Source: an uncultured Parasphingopyxis sp. (GTDB lineage Bacteria; Pseudomonadota; Alphaproteobacteria; Sphingomonadales; Sphingomonadaceae). From it: a stretch of DNA of 5,515 nucleotides. The position numbers and the translations under genes were made by a program. The notes beneath the pieces were generated by a model. It ran no database searches, was not told the DNA's origin, and saw nothing but the letters and a program-made list of their open reading frames with translations. The stretch lies in NCBI GenBank assembly GCA_905479515.1, contig CAJQMX010000180.1, positions 1 to 5,515 on the forward strand, written 5' to 3'. Below are positions 1 to 5,515 of this stretch, one piece after another (the stretch's first letter is position 1; every line of letters begins with the position of its first letter).

Positions 1-1
1 C

Positions 2-151
2 ATCTTCCTGGTGTGCGATGGCTGCGGCGAAACAACCCATCTCGATGATGACAAGCTGGCAGACGGCGTGCGCGCTGCGGCCCGTCAGCAGGGGTTTAAT
101 CCCGAACGGCCAGTGATCGAAGTGCGGGGCCTGTGCTCCAAATGCGGCTAA
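2..151 (+). CDS. Fur-family transcriptional regulator, probably Zur (3' fragment)
   Basis: This is the C-terminal 49 residues of a gene that begins before the window; the frame opens at base 2 and ends at a TAA at 149-151. The fragment contains two Cys-x-x-Cys pairs (fragment residues C5/C8 in 'VCDGCG' and C45/C48 in 'LCSKCG'), the second almost at the C-terminus. In Fur-superfamily repressors such paired cysteines form the structural zinc site of the dimerisation domain. The phrasing 'FLVCDGCGE' plus 'VIEVRGLCSKCG' is closer to Zur-type (zinc uptake) repressors than to Fur or PerR. The DNA-binding winged helix and most regulatory metal ligands lie outside the window, so the metal sensed cannot be proved here. 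It is co-directional with dxs, 75 bp upstream. Family placement is firm; the Zur subtype is inference. Confidence 0.85.
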   Translation: MFLVCDGCGETTHLDDDKLADGVRAAARQQGFNPERPVIEVRGLCSKCG

Positions 152-168
152 GGCGCCGTTCCTAGCCG
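145..168 (+). terminator. Possible hairpin at the end of the Fur/Zur gene
   Basis: A perfect 6-bp inverted repeat, CGGCTA (145-150) and TAGCCG (163-168), spans the stop codon with a 12-nt loop that itself contains the palindrome GGCGCC (152-157). No run of T follows, so it does not meet the classic intrinsic terminator pattern. It could be a weak terminator or attenuating hairpin between the regulator and dxs, or chance in GC-rich DNA. Confidence 0.22.
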
Positions 169-207
169 GTTCGACACCCGCTTGTTCCGCCTTTAAAAGG
201 ACGAATC

Positions 208-215
208 GAGAAAGG
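208..215 (+). promoter_or_regulatory. Ribosome binding site of dxs
   Basis: GAGAAAGG ends 11 nt before the ATG at 227. It is a purine-rich, moderately good Shine-Dalgarno match and supports the ATG at 227, after which the protein begins '[11 protein letters not shown]' as sphingomonad Dxs proteins do. A small AT-rich palindrome, CCTTT-A-AAAGG (190-200), lies just upstream. I see no clear -35/-10 pair in the 152-226 gap. Confidence 0.55.
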
Positions 216-226
216 TTGCGTTACTC

Positions 227-2158
227 ATGTCCGATCGCCCCGTTACTCCGCTGCTCGACCAGGTCGACTATCCAGCGGATCTGAGAAAGCTAAAGCCCGA
301 TCAGTTGCGCCAGTTCGCTGATGAACTGCGTGAAGAGGTTATCTCCGCCGTTTCGGTAACGGGCGGACATCTCGGCGCGGGCCTTGGCGTGGTCGAACTG
401 ACCGCCGCCATCCATTATGTGTTCAATACGCCTGAAGATCGGCTGGTCTGGGATGTCGGCCATCAATGCTATCCGCACAAAATCGTAACAGGGAGGCGGG
501 ACCGCATCCGGACTTTGCGGCAGGGCGACGGACTGTCCGGCTTCACCAAGCGCTCCGAAAGCGAATATGATCCGTTCGGCGCGGCGCACAGCTCGACATC
601 GATCTCCGCCGCGCTGGGGTTTGCCACCGCGAACATGCTGTCCGACAAACCCGGCAAGGCGATTGCGGTCATCGGTGATGGCGCAATGAGCGCGGGCATG
701 GCCTATGAAGCGATGAACAATGCCGAGGCCGCCGGAAACCGGCTGGTGGTTATTCTCAATGATAATGACATGTCGATCGCGCCGCCGGTTGGCGGGCTGT
801 CCGGCTATCTGGCGCGCCTGATTTCGTCTCGAGAATTTCTGGGGCTGCGCGATATCGCAAAGCGGGTGGCAAAGAAGCTCCCCAAGCGCTTGCAAACAAC
901 CGCTAAAAAGGCGGACGAATATACCCGCGGCATGGTGACCGGTGGGACGCTGTTTGAAGAACTCGGCTTTTATTATGTCGGCCCGATTGACGGTCATGAC
1001 ATGAACCAGCTCATTCCCGTGCTTGAAAATGTGCGCGATGCTGCCGAAGGGCCGTGCCTCATCCATGTCGTCACGCAAAAGGGCAAAGGCTATTCCCATG
1101 CCGAACAGTCCGAAGACAAATATCACGGCGTTGCAAAGTTCGACGTTGTCACCGGCAAGCAGGATAAAGGCCCGGGCGGCGGACCGCCCAGCTATACCGG
1201 CGTGTTCGCCAATGCGCTGATTGCCGAAGCTGGAAAAGATGACCGTGTCTGCGCGATCACGGCAGCGATGCCGGGCGGCACGGGCGTCGACAAATTCGGC
1301 GCGGCGTTTCCGGATCGCTCTTTCGATGTCGGCATTGCCGAGCAGCATGCGGTAACCTTCGGTGCCGGGCTTGCCGCGCAGGGCATGAAGCCGTTCGTGG
1401 TTATCTATTCCACCTTCCTGCAGCGCGCCTATGATCAGGTTGTTCATGATGTTGCGATCCAGAACCTGCCTGTCCGTTTCGCGATGGACCGGGCCGGATT
1501 TGTCGGCGCTGACGGCTCGACCCATGCCGGCAGCTTCGATCTCGCCTATCTCGCTACACTGCCCAATTTCGTCGTGATGGCCGCCGCTGATGAGGCGGAG
1601 CTCACGAACATGGTGCATACCATGGCGGAATATGACGATGGCCCAATTGCCGTCCGCTATCCGCGCGGCGCGGGCACGGGCGTGGCCATTCCCGATACGC
1701 CGGTAAAGCTGGAAATCGGCAAGGGCCGGATTGTGCGCCATGGCAGCAAGGTCGCGATCCTTTCGCTGGGCGCGCGGCTGGAAGAGGCCAAGAAGGCAGC
1801 AGATCGCCTCGATGCTATGGGGCTCAGCACCACCGTTGCCGATCTGCGCTTTGCCAAACCGCTCGACAATGATCTGATCCGCCAGTTGCTGACCAGCCAT
1901 GAAGTCGCGATCACCATCGAAGAGGCCAGTATTGGCGGTTTTGGTGCACATGTGCTGACGATGGCCAGCGATGACGGGCTGACCGATGCCGGGCTGACGG
2001 TTCGCACCATGCGAATGCCCGATGCGTTTATCGATCAGGAAAAGCCCGAAAAACAATATGCGATGGCCGGGCTCGATGCTGATGGTATCGTCGCCACGAC
2101 GCTCAAGGCGCTGCGGCACAATAGCGTGAATGTGGAGGAATTGGGCGAGCGGGCATGA
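227..2158 (+). CDS. dxs: 1-deoxy-D-xylulose-5-phosphate synthase
   Basis: Dxs condenses pyruvate with glyceraldehyde 3-phosphate, using thiamine diphosphate and Mg2+, to give 1-deoxy-D-xylulose 5-phosphate. This is the first step of the MEP isoprenoid pathway and also feeds thiamine and pyridoxal phosphate synthesis; the enzyme is a cytosolic dimer. At 643 residues it is slightly longer than E. coli Dxs (620). The N-terminal domain shows the active-site histidines H48 ('GGHLGAG') and H79 ('DVGHQ') and the GDG (150-152) to NDN (178-180) diphosphate/Mg2+ motif. The central domain shows the cofactor-activating glutamate E372 in 'GIAEQHAV', Y394, and the '[15 protein letters not shown]' segment with R422, D429 and H433. 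R480 in 'RYPRG' completes the substrate phosphate site. A C-terminal transketolase-type domain covers about 500-635. Nothing is missing or truncated. The stop TGA at 2156-2158 overlaps an ATG at 2155. Confidence 0.98.
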   Translation: MSDRPVTPLLDQVDYPADLRKLKPDQLRQFADELREEVISAVSVTGGHLGAGLGVVELTAAIHYVFNTPEDRLVWDVGHQCYPHKIVTGRRDRIRTLRQGDGLSGFTKRSESEYDPFGAAHSSTSISAALGFATANMLSDKPGKAIAVIGDGAMSAGMAYEAMNNAEAAGNRLVVILNDNDMSIAPPVGGLSGYLARLISSREFLGLRDIAKRVAKKLPKRLQTTAKKADEYTRGMVTGGTLFEELGFYYVGPIDGHDMNQLIPVLENVRDAAEGPCLIHVVTQKGKGYSHAEQSEDKYHGVAKFDVVTGKQDKGPGGGPPSYTGVFANALIAEAGKDDRVCAITAAMPGGTGVDKFGAAFPDRSFDVGIAEQHAVTFGAGLAAQGMKPFVVIYSTFLQRAYDQVVHDVAIQNLPVRFAMDRAGFVGADGSTHAGSFDLAYLATLPNFVVMAAADEAELTNMVHTMAEYDDGPIAVRYPRGAGTGVAIPDTPVKLEIGKGRIVRHGSKVAILSLGARLEEAKKAADRLDAMGLSTTVADLRFAKPLDNDLIRQLLTSHEVAITIEEASIGGFGAHVLTMASDDGLTDAGLTVRTMRMPDAFIDQEKPEKQYAMAGLDADGIVATTLKALRHNSVNVEELGERA

Positions 2159-2205
2159 ACAATGCCAAAATGTTCGCGCAGAACCACAGCGAAGGCGCGC
2201 GATAA
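2155..2205 (+). other. Possible 16-codon leader ORF overlapping the dxs stop
   Basis: An ATGA overlap with the dxs stop opens a short frame, [16 protein letters not shown], ending at TAA 2203-2205. GGAGGAA at 2134-2140 lies 14 nt upstream, farther than usual. A second mini-frame, ATG at 2210 to TAG at 2230 (MRMKAK), has AAGGA one base before its start, too close to be ideal. Both lie in the 80-bp spacer ahead of the channel gene. They could relay ribosomes from dxs to the weakly led channel start, or be chance; nothing shows the peptides are made. Confidence 0.15.
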
Positions 2206-2238
2206 GGATATGCGGATGAAGGCGAAATAGCTCTGCCC

Positions 2239-3000
2239 ATGGCAATTCGATCCATCCGCGCGGCCGTTTACTATCACCTTGAGCCAAGGGCGCGCGCGCG
2301 CGGCCTGTCGCTGGCCAATATCGTGATCGCGCTGATTATCTTGACGGCCGCGTTCCTTGCCATTCTCGAAACCGAAGATTCGCTGCGTGAGCCGCATGAA
2401 ACGCTGTTCGTCTCGATCCAGCTCGCCTTTGGTGTCTTCTTCCTGATCGAATATTTGCTGCGGCTATGGGCTGCGGGGGAAGATCCGCGTTTTCAGGGCA
2501 AGCGCCTTGGCAGGCTGCACTGGATGCTCACGCCGTCGGCGATCATCGATTTTATCGCGCTGGCGCCGCTCTTCGTTACATTTGCCTCGACCGGGCTCTA
2601 TTGGGTGCGGTTCGCACGCATATTGCGGATCTTGCGCATCGTGCGCCTTGGCAGGATGAGCCGCGCTTTCGACAGCATCGTCAGCGCGCTTTACGATCGC
2701 CGGTTCGAGCTTTTTGTCGCGTTCATCATCGCATTCCTGCTGATGCTGTTCAGCGCGACATTACTCTATTTCGCAGAGGGGCAGGCGCAGCCAGAGGCTT
2801 TCGGCTCAATCCCGCGGGCGATGTGGTGGGCAATCGTGACCCTGACGACCATCGGTTATGGGGACGTTTACCCGATCACCTTTCTCGGCAAGGCCTGCGC
2901 CGCGCTCATTGCGATCAGCGGGATTGGCGTAATCGCCATGCCGACCGGCATCCTCGCCGCTGCTTTCTCGGACGCGATGCAGAAAAAGGATGATGAGTAG
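2239..3000 (+). CDS. Voltage-gated potassium channel-like ion transporter (six-helix)
   Basis: This is an inner-membrane cation channel subunit of 253 residues, expected to form tetramers. Helices by hydrophobicity: S1 about 24-43, S2 about 56-78 (acidic E71 in 'FFLIEYLLR'), S3 about 96-116 (D104), S4 about 122-142, S5 about 155-179, pore helix about 192-203 and S6 about 215-245. S4 carries an arginine at every third position, R124, 127, 130, 133, 136, 139 and 142, the signature of a voltage sensor. The selectivity filter is T-I-G-Y-G-D (204-209), the canonical K+ filter. There is almost no cytoplasmic C-terminal domain (only 'SDAMQKKDDE' after S6), so no RCK or cyclic-nucleotide domain. The ATG at 2239 is chosen because an in-frame TAA sits at 2203-2205 and the next Met falls in S3; its ribosome site is poor (GAAGG at 2218-2222, 16 nt away). 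It may be co-transcribed with dxs. Physiological role and gating voltage cannot be told from sequence. Confidence 0.93.
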   Translation: MAIRSIRAAVYYHLEPRARARGLSLANIVIALIILTAAFLAILETEDSLREPHETLFVSIQLAFGVFFLIEYLLRLWAAGEDPRFQGKRLGRLHWMLTPSAIIDFIALAPLFVTFASTGLYWVRFARILRILRIVRLGRMSRAFDSIVSALYDRRFELFVAFIIAFLLMLFSATLLYFAEGQAQPEAFGSIPRAMWWAIVTLTTIGYGDVYPITFLGKACAALIAISGIGVIAMPTGILAAAFSDAMQKKDDE

Positions 3001-3018
3001 GCGCGGGGTTCGCGGGTC
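3001..3018. other. 18-bp convergent gap
   Basis: The channel gene (+) and the hydrolase gene (-) end tail to tail here, with stops TAG at 2998-3000 and TAA (minus strand) at 3021-3019. The gap has only a 4-bp CGCG repeat around GGGTT and no T-run, so I cannot support a bidirectional terminator. Confidence 0.5.
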
Positions 3019-3876
3019 TTAGAAGCCCAGCCGCTCCCAGAAACCTTTCGGTTTGCCCAGCATCCGCTCCACCTCTTCGCCGACGATCTGTTGCTGAATT
3101 TCCGATGGTGGCGGGATATGGCCCTTGCCCCAATCGCCCAGGATCAGCCTGAATTGCCCGTCATCGCCGGGCTCGGTCGAGACGCCGAGGGTTTCGGCAA
3201 GCGGCTTCAGTTGCAACTCGACATGATCATCATGCTCATTCTGGCAATAGACTATCCGGCCTTTGGGGGGCGTGGTGCGCAGATCGCCAATCTTCTCCGC
3301 AAAAAACCAGCTATTGTCATGATCGGGAATGCCCCAGCCATGTTCCGTCCAGGGGCGGACCCGGCCAAAGGTGAAATTGGTGAGGATGATCTGCGGGTTC
3401 ATCACCACGCTGACATCCTGATCGCGGGCATAGCGCAGGGCCGCCGTGCCGCCTGCGCTATTGCCCCATAACAGCCGCCGTTGGGCGCCCATCAGCGCGT
3501 CGATCTTGTCCATTATGGGGGGCAGCTCTTCGATGAGTTTGCAATGGAGATTGCCCAGAAACCAGCCAACCCTGACATCATCATGCAGATAGAGCGAAGG
3601 ATCGGAAAGGAGGATCTGGTTCAGCCTTTTCGGCGCAACCTTGCGGCCCTGAAAATAGGGAACCGGCTGGCGGGTAAGCGGGCTTTGCGCAGCGTGGAAG
3701 CCGTAAAAGCTCGCGCTCGCGCCGCGGTTTCTGATGAGCATAGCCAGTTCAACCGCGCCATAATCGATCATGAAAAGCCCCGATGGCAGCCGTTCAAGCG
3801 CCATGAATTCATCGGGCGTATAGCGATACTGTTTTTGCCGCCAACGGCGATAATCGGTTTCAACCGGAAAGCTCAT
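3019..3876 (-). CDS. Uncharacterised alpha/beta-hydrolase-fold protein
   Basis: A protein of 285 residues with no signal peptide or membrane helix, probably cytosolic. The nucleophile elbow is 'LLWGNSAGGTAALRYA', with S140 as likely nucleophile in a G-x-S-x-G-G motif. A later strand 'GRIVYCQNEHDDHVE' offers D216 or D217 as the acid, and 'DWGKGHIPPP' offers H253 as the base, in the order expected for a Ser-Asp-His triad. The segments 'LSDPSLYL...VGWFLGN', 'VVMNPQIIL', 'YCQNEHDDHVE' and 'GHIPPP' resemble, from memory, uncharacterised hydrolase-like proteins of actinobacterial surface-glycan gene clusters; that link is not verified. The substrate is unknown. I prefer the ATG at 3876; a TTG at 3912 in the same frame would add 12 residues, and neither has a strong ribosome site. 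It converges on the channel gene and diverges from tlyA, so it is likely transcribed alone. Confidence 0.85.
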   Translation of the reverse strand: MSFPVETDYRRWRQKQYRYTPDEFMALERLPSGLFMIDYGAVELAMLIRNRGASASFYGFHAAQSPLTRQPVPYFQGRKVAPKRLNQILLSDPSLYLHDDVRVGWFLGNLHCKLIEELPPIMDKIDALMGAQRRLLWGNSAGGTAALRYARDQDVSVVMNPQIILTNFTFGRVRPWTEHGWGIPDHDNSWFFAEKIGDLRTTPPKGRIVYCQNEHDDHVELQLKPLAETLGVSTEPGDDGQFRLILGDWGKGHIPPPSEIQQQIVGEEVERMLGKPKGFWERLGF

Positions 3877-3903
3877 GGCGATCCATTGCCCGGATTTGGG
3901 CTG

Positions 3904-3934
3904 CACAGGCAATGCTTTATGCTATGCGCCTGTG
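3904..3934. promoter_or_regulatory. Inverted repeat in the shared hydrolase/tlyA promoter region
   Basis: CACAGGC (3904-3910) and GCCTGTG (3928-3934) form a perfect 7-bp inverted repeat around a 17-bp AT-richer core. Arm centres are 24 bp apart and the repeat is centred at 3919, about 43 bp from the hydrolase ATG and 46 bp from the tlyA ATG. The core holds sequences resembling a -10 box (TATGCT 3918-3923, or TGCTAT 3920-3925), with TTGGGC at 3896-3901 as a weak -35 for tlyA. It could be a dimeric repressor operator for both genes or a hairpin in the transcript; no known operator consensus is recognised. Confidence 0.35.
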
Positions 3935-3951
3935 TATGGCCGCCAGCGAAC

Positions 3952-3956
3952 AGGGA
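3952..3956 (+). promoter_or_regulatory. Ribosome binding site deciding the tlyA start
   Basis: AGGGA stands 8 nt before the ATG at 3965, a good spacing. The ATG 90 nt upstream at 3875 would add 30 residues ('MAIHCPDLG...') with no resemblance to the family and would overlap the divergent hydrolase start, so 3965 is chosen. Confidence 0.65.
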
Positions 3957-3964
3957 CTCCGGAT

Positions 3965-4717
3965 ATGGCGATAAAGATGCGGGCGGATCAGGCGCTGGTT
4001 GCGCGCGGACTGGTTGAAACCCGCTCAAAAGCACAGGCGCTGATCCTCGCCGGCAAGGTTTTTTCCGGCGAATCCCGTGTGGAGAAAGCCGGGCATCCGG
4101 TGAAAGAGGATGCACCGCTGGAGGTGCGCGGCCGCGATCACCCCTGGGTTTCGCGCGGCGGTATCAAGCTTGCCCATGGCCTTGCCCATTTCGGCTGGGA
4201 CGGGGAGGGCGTCACCGCGATTGATGTCGGATCGTCGACTGGCGGGTTTACCGATGTCCTGCTGAGCCAAGGCGCTGTCCGCGTCTATGCCGTCGATTCG
4301 GGGACCAACCAACTGGCGTGGAAGTTGCGCGATGATGATCGGGTGGTCGTGCTTGAACAGACCAATGCCCGGCATCTTACCGAAGACCAGATCCCCGAAG
4401 CCGCCGATATGATCGTCTGCGATGCCAGTTTCATCTCACTCGCCAAGGTTCTGGAGCGACCGTTGCAATTTACCCGGGCCGGAACGCGGCTGGTGGCGCT
4501 GATCAAGCCGCAGTTCGAGGCCGGGCGCGGTGAGGTTGGCAAGGGCGGAGTGGTCCGCGATCCGGCGATTCACGAGCGGGTATGCCGGGAGGTTCAGGGC
4601 TGGCTTGTCGAGAGCGGCTGGCACGTCATCGGCATCACACAAAGTCCCATTACGGGACCTCAAGGCAATGTAGAATTTCTCATCGGAGCAGAACGGTTGG
4701 AAAGCGCAGCCGGTTGA
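3965..4717 (+). CDS. tlyA: TlyA family rRNA (cytidine-2'-O)-methyltransferase
   Basis: TlyA proteins 2'-O-methylate cytidines of rRNA with S-adenosylmethionine (C1920 of 23S, and in some also C1409 of 16S); the older name 'hemolysin A' is misleading. The protein has 250 residues from this start. An N-terminal S4 RNA-binding domain (about 6-60, 'RADQALVARGLVETRSKAQA') precedes a Rossmann-type methyltransferase domain with the SAM loop 'DVGSSTGGFTDVLL' (87-100). The K-D-K-E catalytic tetrad is intact: K68 in 'WVSRGGIKL', D153 in 'VCDASFISL', K181 in 'LIKPQFEAG' and E237 in 'GNVEF'. These fall one residue before the equivalent positions in M. tuberculosis TlyA. The N-terminus lacks that protein's basic leader and the tail after E237 is only 13 residues, which fits the short type I class. 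dxs and tlyA are often adjacent in bacteria; here two genes separate them. It is divergent from the hydrolase gene and followed closely by tspO. Confidence 0.95.
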   Translation: MAIKMRADQALVARGLVETRSKAQALILAGKVFSGESRVEKAGHPVKEDAPLEVRGRDHPWVSRGGIKLAHGLAHFGWDGEGVTAIDVGSSTGGFTDVLLSQGAVRVYAVDSGTNQLAWKLRDDDRVVVLEQTNARHLTEDQIPEAADMIVCDASFISLAKVLERPLQFTRAGTRLVALIKPQFEAGRGEVGKGGVVRDPAIHERVCREVQGWLVESGWHVIGITQSPITGPQGNVEFLIGAERLESAAG

Positions 4718-4719
4718 CG
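4714..4719 (+). promoter_or_regulatory. Possible -35 element for tspO, overlapping the tlyA stop
   Basis: TTGACG spans the tlyA stop codon and lies 38 bp before the tspO ATG. It matches the -35 consensus in five of six bases, but no good -10 box follows at 16-18 bp (region 4736-4743 reads AACCGTAA). Alphaproteobacterial promoters often have weak -10 boxes, so this is only a candidate; read-through from tlyA is equally likely. Confidence 0.2.
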
Positions 4720-4757
4720 CTATCGAGTAACTGAAAACCGTAAACGGGAGTCGCAAT

Positions 4758-5303
4758 ATGGTTGGTATCGCTACCAAAGGGCAACTGCGCATGTCATTTT
4801 TGCGCTGGGCGCTGGTGCTGGTACCGTTGATTGTATTGATCGGTTCCCTGGCCGGGGCATTGTCCGGTTCCGGCGAAACCGCCTGGTATGCGGCCCTCGA
4901 AAAACCATCCTTCCAACCGCCGGGATACCTTTTCGGCATTGTCTGGCCGATCCTCTACGCGCTTATGGCATTTGCGCTGGTTGGCGTGATTCAGGCGCGC
5001 GGATCGCGGTGGCGGGGATTGGCGATCGGGCTGTTCGTCGCGCAACTGATCGTGAATCTGCTCTGGTCGCCGATCTTTTTCGGCATGCACCAGGTGAGTT
5101 TTGCGCTGCTCTGGATTGTGCTGATGCTGGTTCTGGCAATCGCGACAACCCTTGTTTTCGGGCGGGTCCGGCGCCTGTCGGCCTGGCTCATGGTGCCCTA
5201 TCTCGCCTGGATCTGCTTTGCGACGTTGCTCAATTTTGAAGTCGACCGGCTCAATCCTGATGCGGAAACCCTTGTCGTGGGCGCAATGAGTACCCAGATA
5301 TAG
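4758..5303 (+). CDS. tspO: TspO/MBR (peripheral benzodiazepine receptor-like) membrane protein
   Basis: TspO proteins are five-helix membrane proteins that bind porphyrins and other tetrapyrroles; in Rhodobacter the homologue modulates tetrapyrrole and photosynthesis gene expression. The 181-residue protein shows five hydrophobic helices at about 17-37, 57-79, 87-108, 113-135 and 142-164. Family landmarks are present in order: 'WYAALEKPSFQPPGYLFGIVWPILY' split across 43-67 (loop plus start of helix 2), 'NLLWSPIFFG' (100-109) and 'VPYLAWICFATLLNFEV' (146-162) in helix 5. The ATG at 4758 has GGGAG at 4746-4750, 7 nt upstream. A Met at codon 12 (4791) has a poorer site and would give a length nearer the usual 160 or so. 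It lies 40 bp after tlyA and 35 bp before the UbiK-like gene on the same strand. Ligand and role in this organism are unknown. Confidence 0.93.
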   Translation: MVGIATKGQLRMSFLRWALVLVPLIVLIGSLAGALSGSGETAWYAALEKPSFQPPGYLFGIVWPILYALMAFALVGVIQARGSRWRGLAIGLFVAQLIVNLLWSPIFFGMHQVSFALLWIVLMLVLAIATTLVFGRVRRLSAWLMVPYLAWICFATLLNFEVDRLNPDAETLVVGAMSTQI

Positions 5304-5327
5304 CTGTGTTAGTTCATTAAAGCACTC

Positions 5328-5333
5328 GGGAGG
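5328..5333 (+). promoter_or_regulatory. Strong ribosome binding site of the UbiK-like gene
   Basis: GGGAGG, followed by GTGAT, ends 5 nt before the ATG at 5339 and closely matches the anti-Shine-Dalgarno complement. It is the best ribosome site in the window and fixes the start of the gene cut by the window edge. Confidence 0.7.
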
Positions 5334-5338
5334 GTGAT

Positions 5339-5515
5339 ATGCAGACTCAGAACAAGTTGATCGATGATTTCGTAAAGATGGTAAACAGCGCGGCGGGAAC
5401 GCTCGCTGGTGTTGGCCGGGAAGCCGAGAGTTCCCTGCGGGACAAGGCCAAGGATTTCGTCGGCGGAATGGATTTCGTGAGCCGTGAGGAATTTGAGGCC
5501 GTCAAGGAAATGGCT
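5339..5515 (+). CDS. UbiK/BMFP family accessory factor (5' fragment)
   Basis: Only the first 59 codons are present; the frame is open at the window edge. The N-terminal 'MQTQNKLIDDFVKMVNSAAGTL', split as residues 1-10 and 11-22, followed by 'GMDFVSREEFEAVKEMA' (43-59), is typical of the UbiK (YqiC)/Brucella membrane fusogenic protein family. These are small proteins of roughly 80-120 residues with an amphipathic N-terminal region and a C-terminal coiled coil that trimerises. E. coli UbiK associates with UbiJ and supports aerobic ubiquinone biosynthesis; Brucella BMFP shows membrane fusogenic activity in vitro. The coiled-coil part lies outside the window. It follows tspO by 35 bp and is probably co-transcribed. 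The family call is firm; a ubiquinone role here is by analogy. Confidence 0.88.
   Translation, partial: MQTQNKLIDDFVKMVNSAAGTLAGVGREAESSLRDKAKDFVGGMDFVSREEFEAVKEMA

Noticed and set aside
290..2287. A 665-codon open frame on the minus strand opposite dxs and into the channel gene.
   Set aside because: It is fully antisense to an unmistakable dxs; its protein is rich in His, Arg, Ala and Gly without domain motifs, as expected from reading GC-biased codons backwards. Long antisense frames are common in such genomes.
2466..2993. A 175-codon plus-strand frame inside the channel gene.
   Set aside because: It is a frame-shifted shadow of the channel; the translation is Arg/His/Ala-rich with no membrane helix or motif.
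3001..3018. Bidirectional terminator between the convergent genes.
   Set aside because: Only a 4-bp repeat is present and no T-run; too weak to call.
3041..3054. Small hairpin AAACC-TTTC-GGTTT near the end of the hydrolase gene.
   Set aside because: It lies within the coding sequence, is only 5 bp and has no T-run on either side, so it is not a supportable terminator.
3091..4017. Plus-strand frames (3091-3471 and 3481-4017) opposite the hydrolase gene.
   Set aside because: The minus-strand frame has a coherent hydrolase motif order; these frames have none and the second runs into the tlyA start.
4436..4939. A 167-codon minus-strand frame across the tlyA-tspO junction.
   Set aside because: Antisense to two recognised genes and without recognisable sequence features.
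1..5515. Mobile element, defence system, CRISPR array, tRNA or integration site.
   Set aside because: All genes except the hydrolase belong to recognised chromosomal families; no transposase, terminal repeats, direct-repeat array or cloverleaf sequence was seen.

Overview
The window looks like ordinary chromosome from an alphaproteobacterium, most likely of the order Sphingomonadales. The coding sequence is rich in G and C at third codon positions. The Dxs protein reads like sphingomonad Dxs along its whole length. A Zur/Fur-type regulator tail and a UbiK/BMFP-type protein with the usual proteobacterial 'VSREEFEAVK' signature fit this placement. The assignment rests on recall of family sequences, not on a search.

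Layout. Positions 2-151 (+) are the last 49 codons of a Fur-superfamily regulator, probably Zur. After a 75-bp gap comes dxs (227-2158, +), complete and with all the active-site residues I can place. Then an 80-bp spacer holds only tiny reading frames and a weak ribosome site, followed by a six-helix voltage-gated potassium-channel-like gene (2239-3000, +). An alpha/beta-hydrolase-like gene of unknown function (3019-3876, -) converges on it with an 18-bp gap. The hydrolase gene is divergent from tlyA (3965-4717, +), an rRNA 2'-O-methyltransferase. The 88 bp between those two starts carry a perfect 7-bp inverted repeat. tlyA is followed on the same strand by a TspO/MBR membrane protein (4758-5303) and by the first 59 codons of a UbiK/BMFP family protein (5339 to the window edge). 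The 40- and 35-bp gaps suggest a short co-directional unit.

How the genes may work together. Dxs makes 1-deoxy-D-xylulose 5-phosphate, the entry to the MEP isoprenoid pathway that supplies, among others, the ubiquinone side chain; UbiK is an accessory factor for ubiquinone synthesis; TspO proteins bind tetrapyrroles. A loose isoprenoid, quinone and tetrapyrrole theme can be read into this, but it is inference. dxs and tlyA are direct neighbours in many bacteria; here a channel gene and an oppositely oriented hydrolase gene lie between them.

I found no mobile element, CRISPR array, tRNA or rRNA, and no convincing undescribed system. The best leads are the uncharacterised hydrolase, whose motifs recall hydrolase-like proteins of actinobacterial surface-glycan loci, and the inverted repeat in its shared promoter region.
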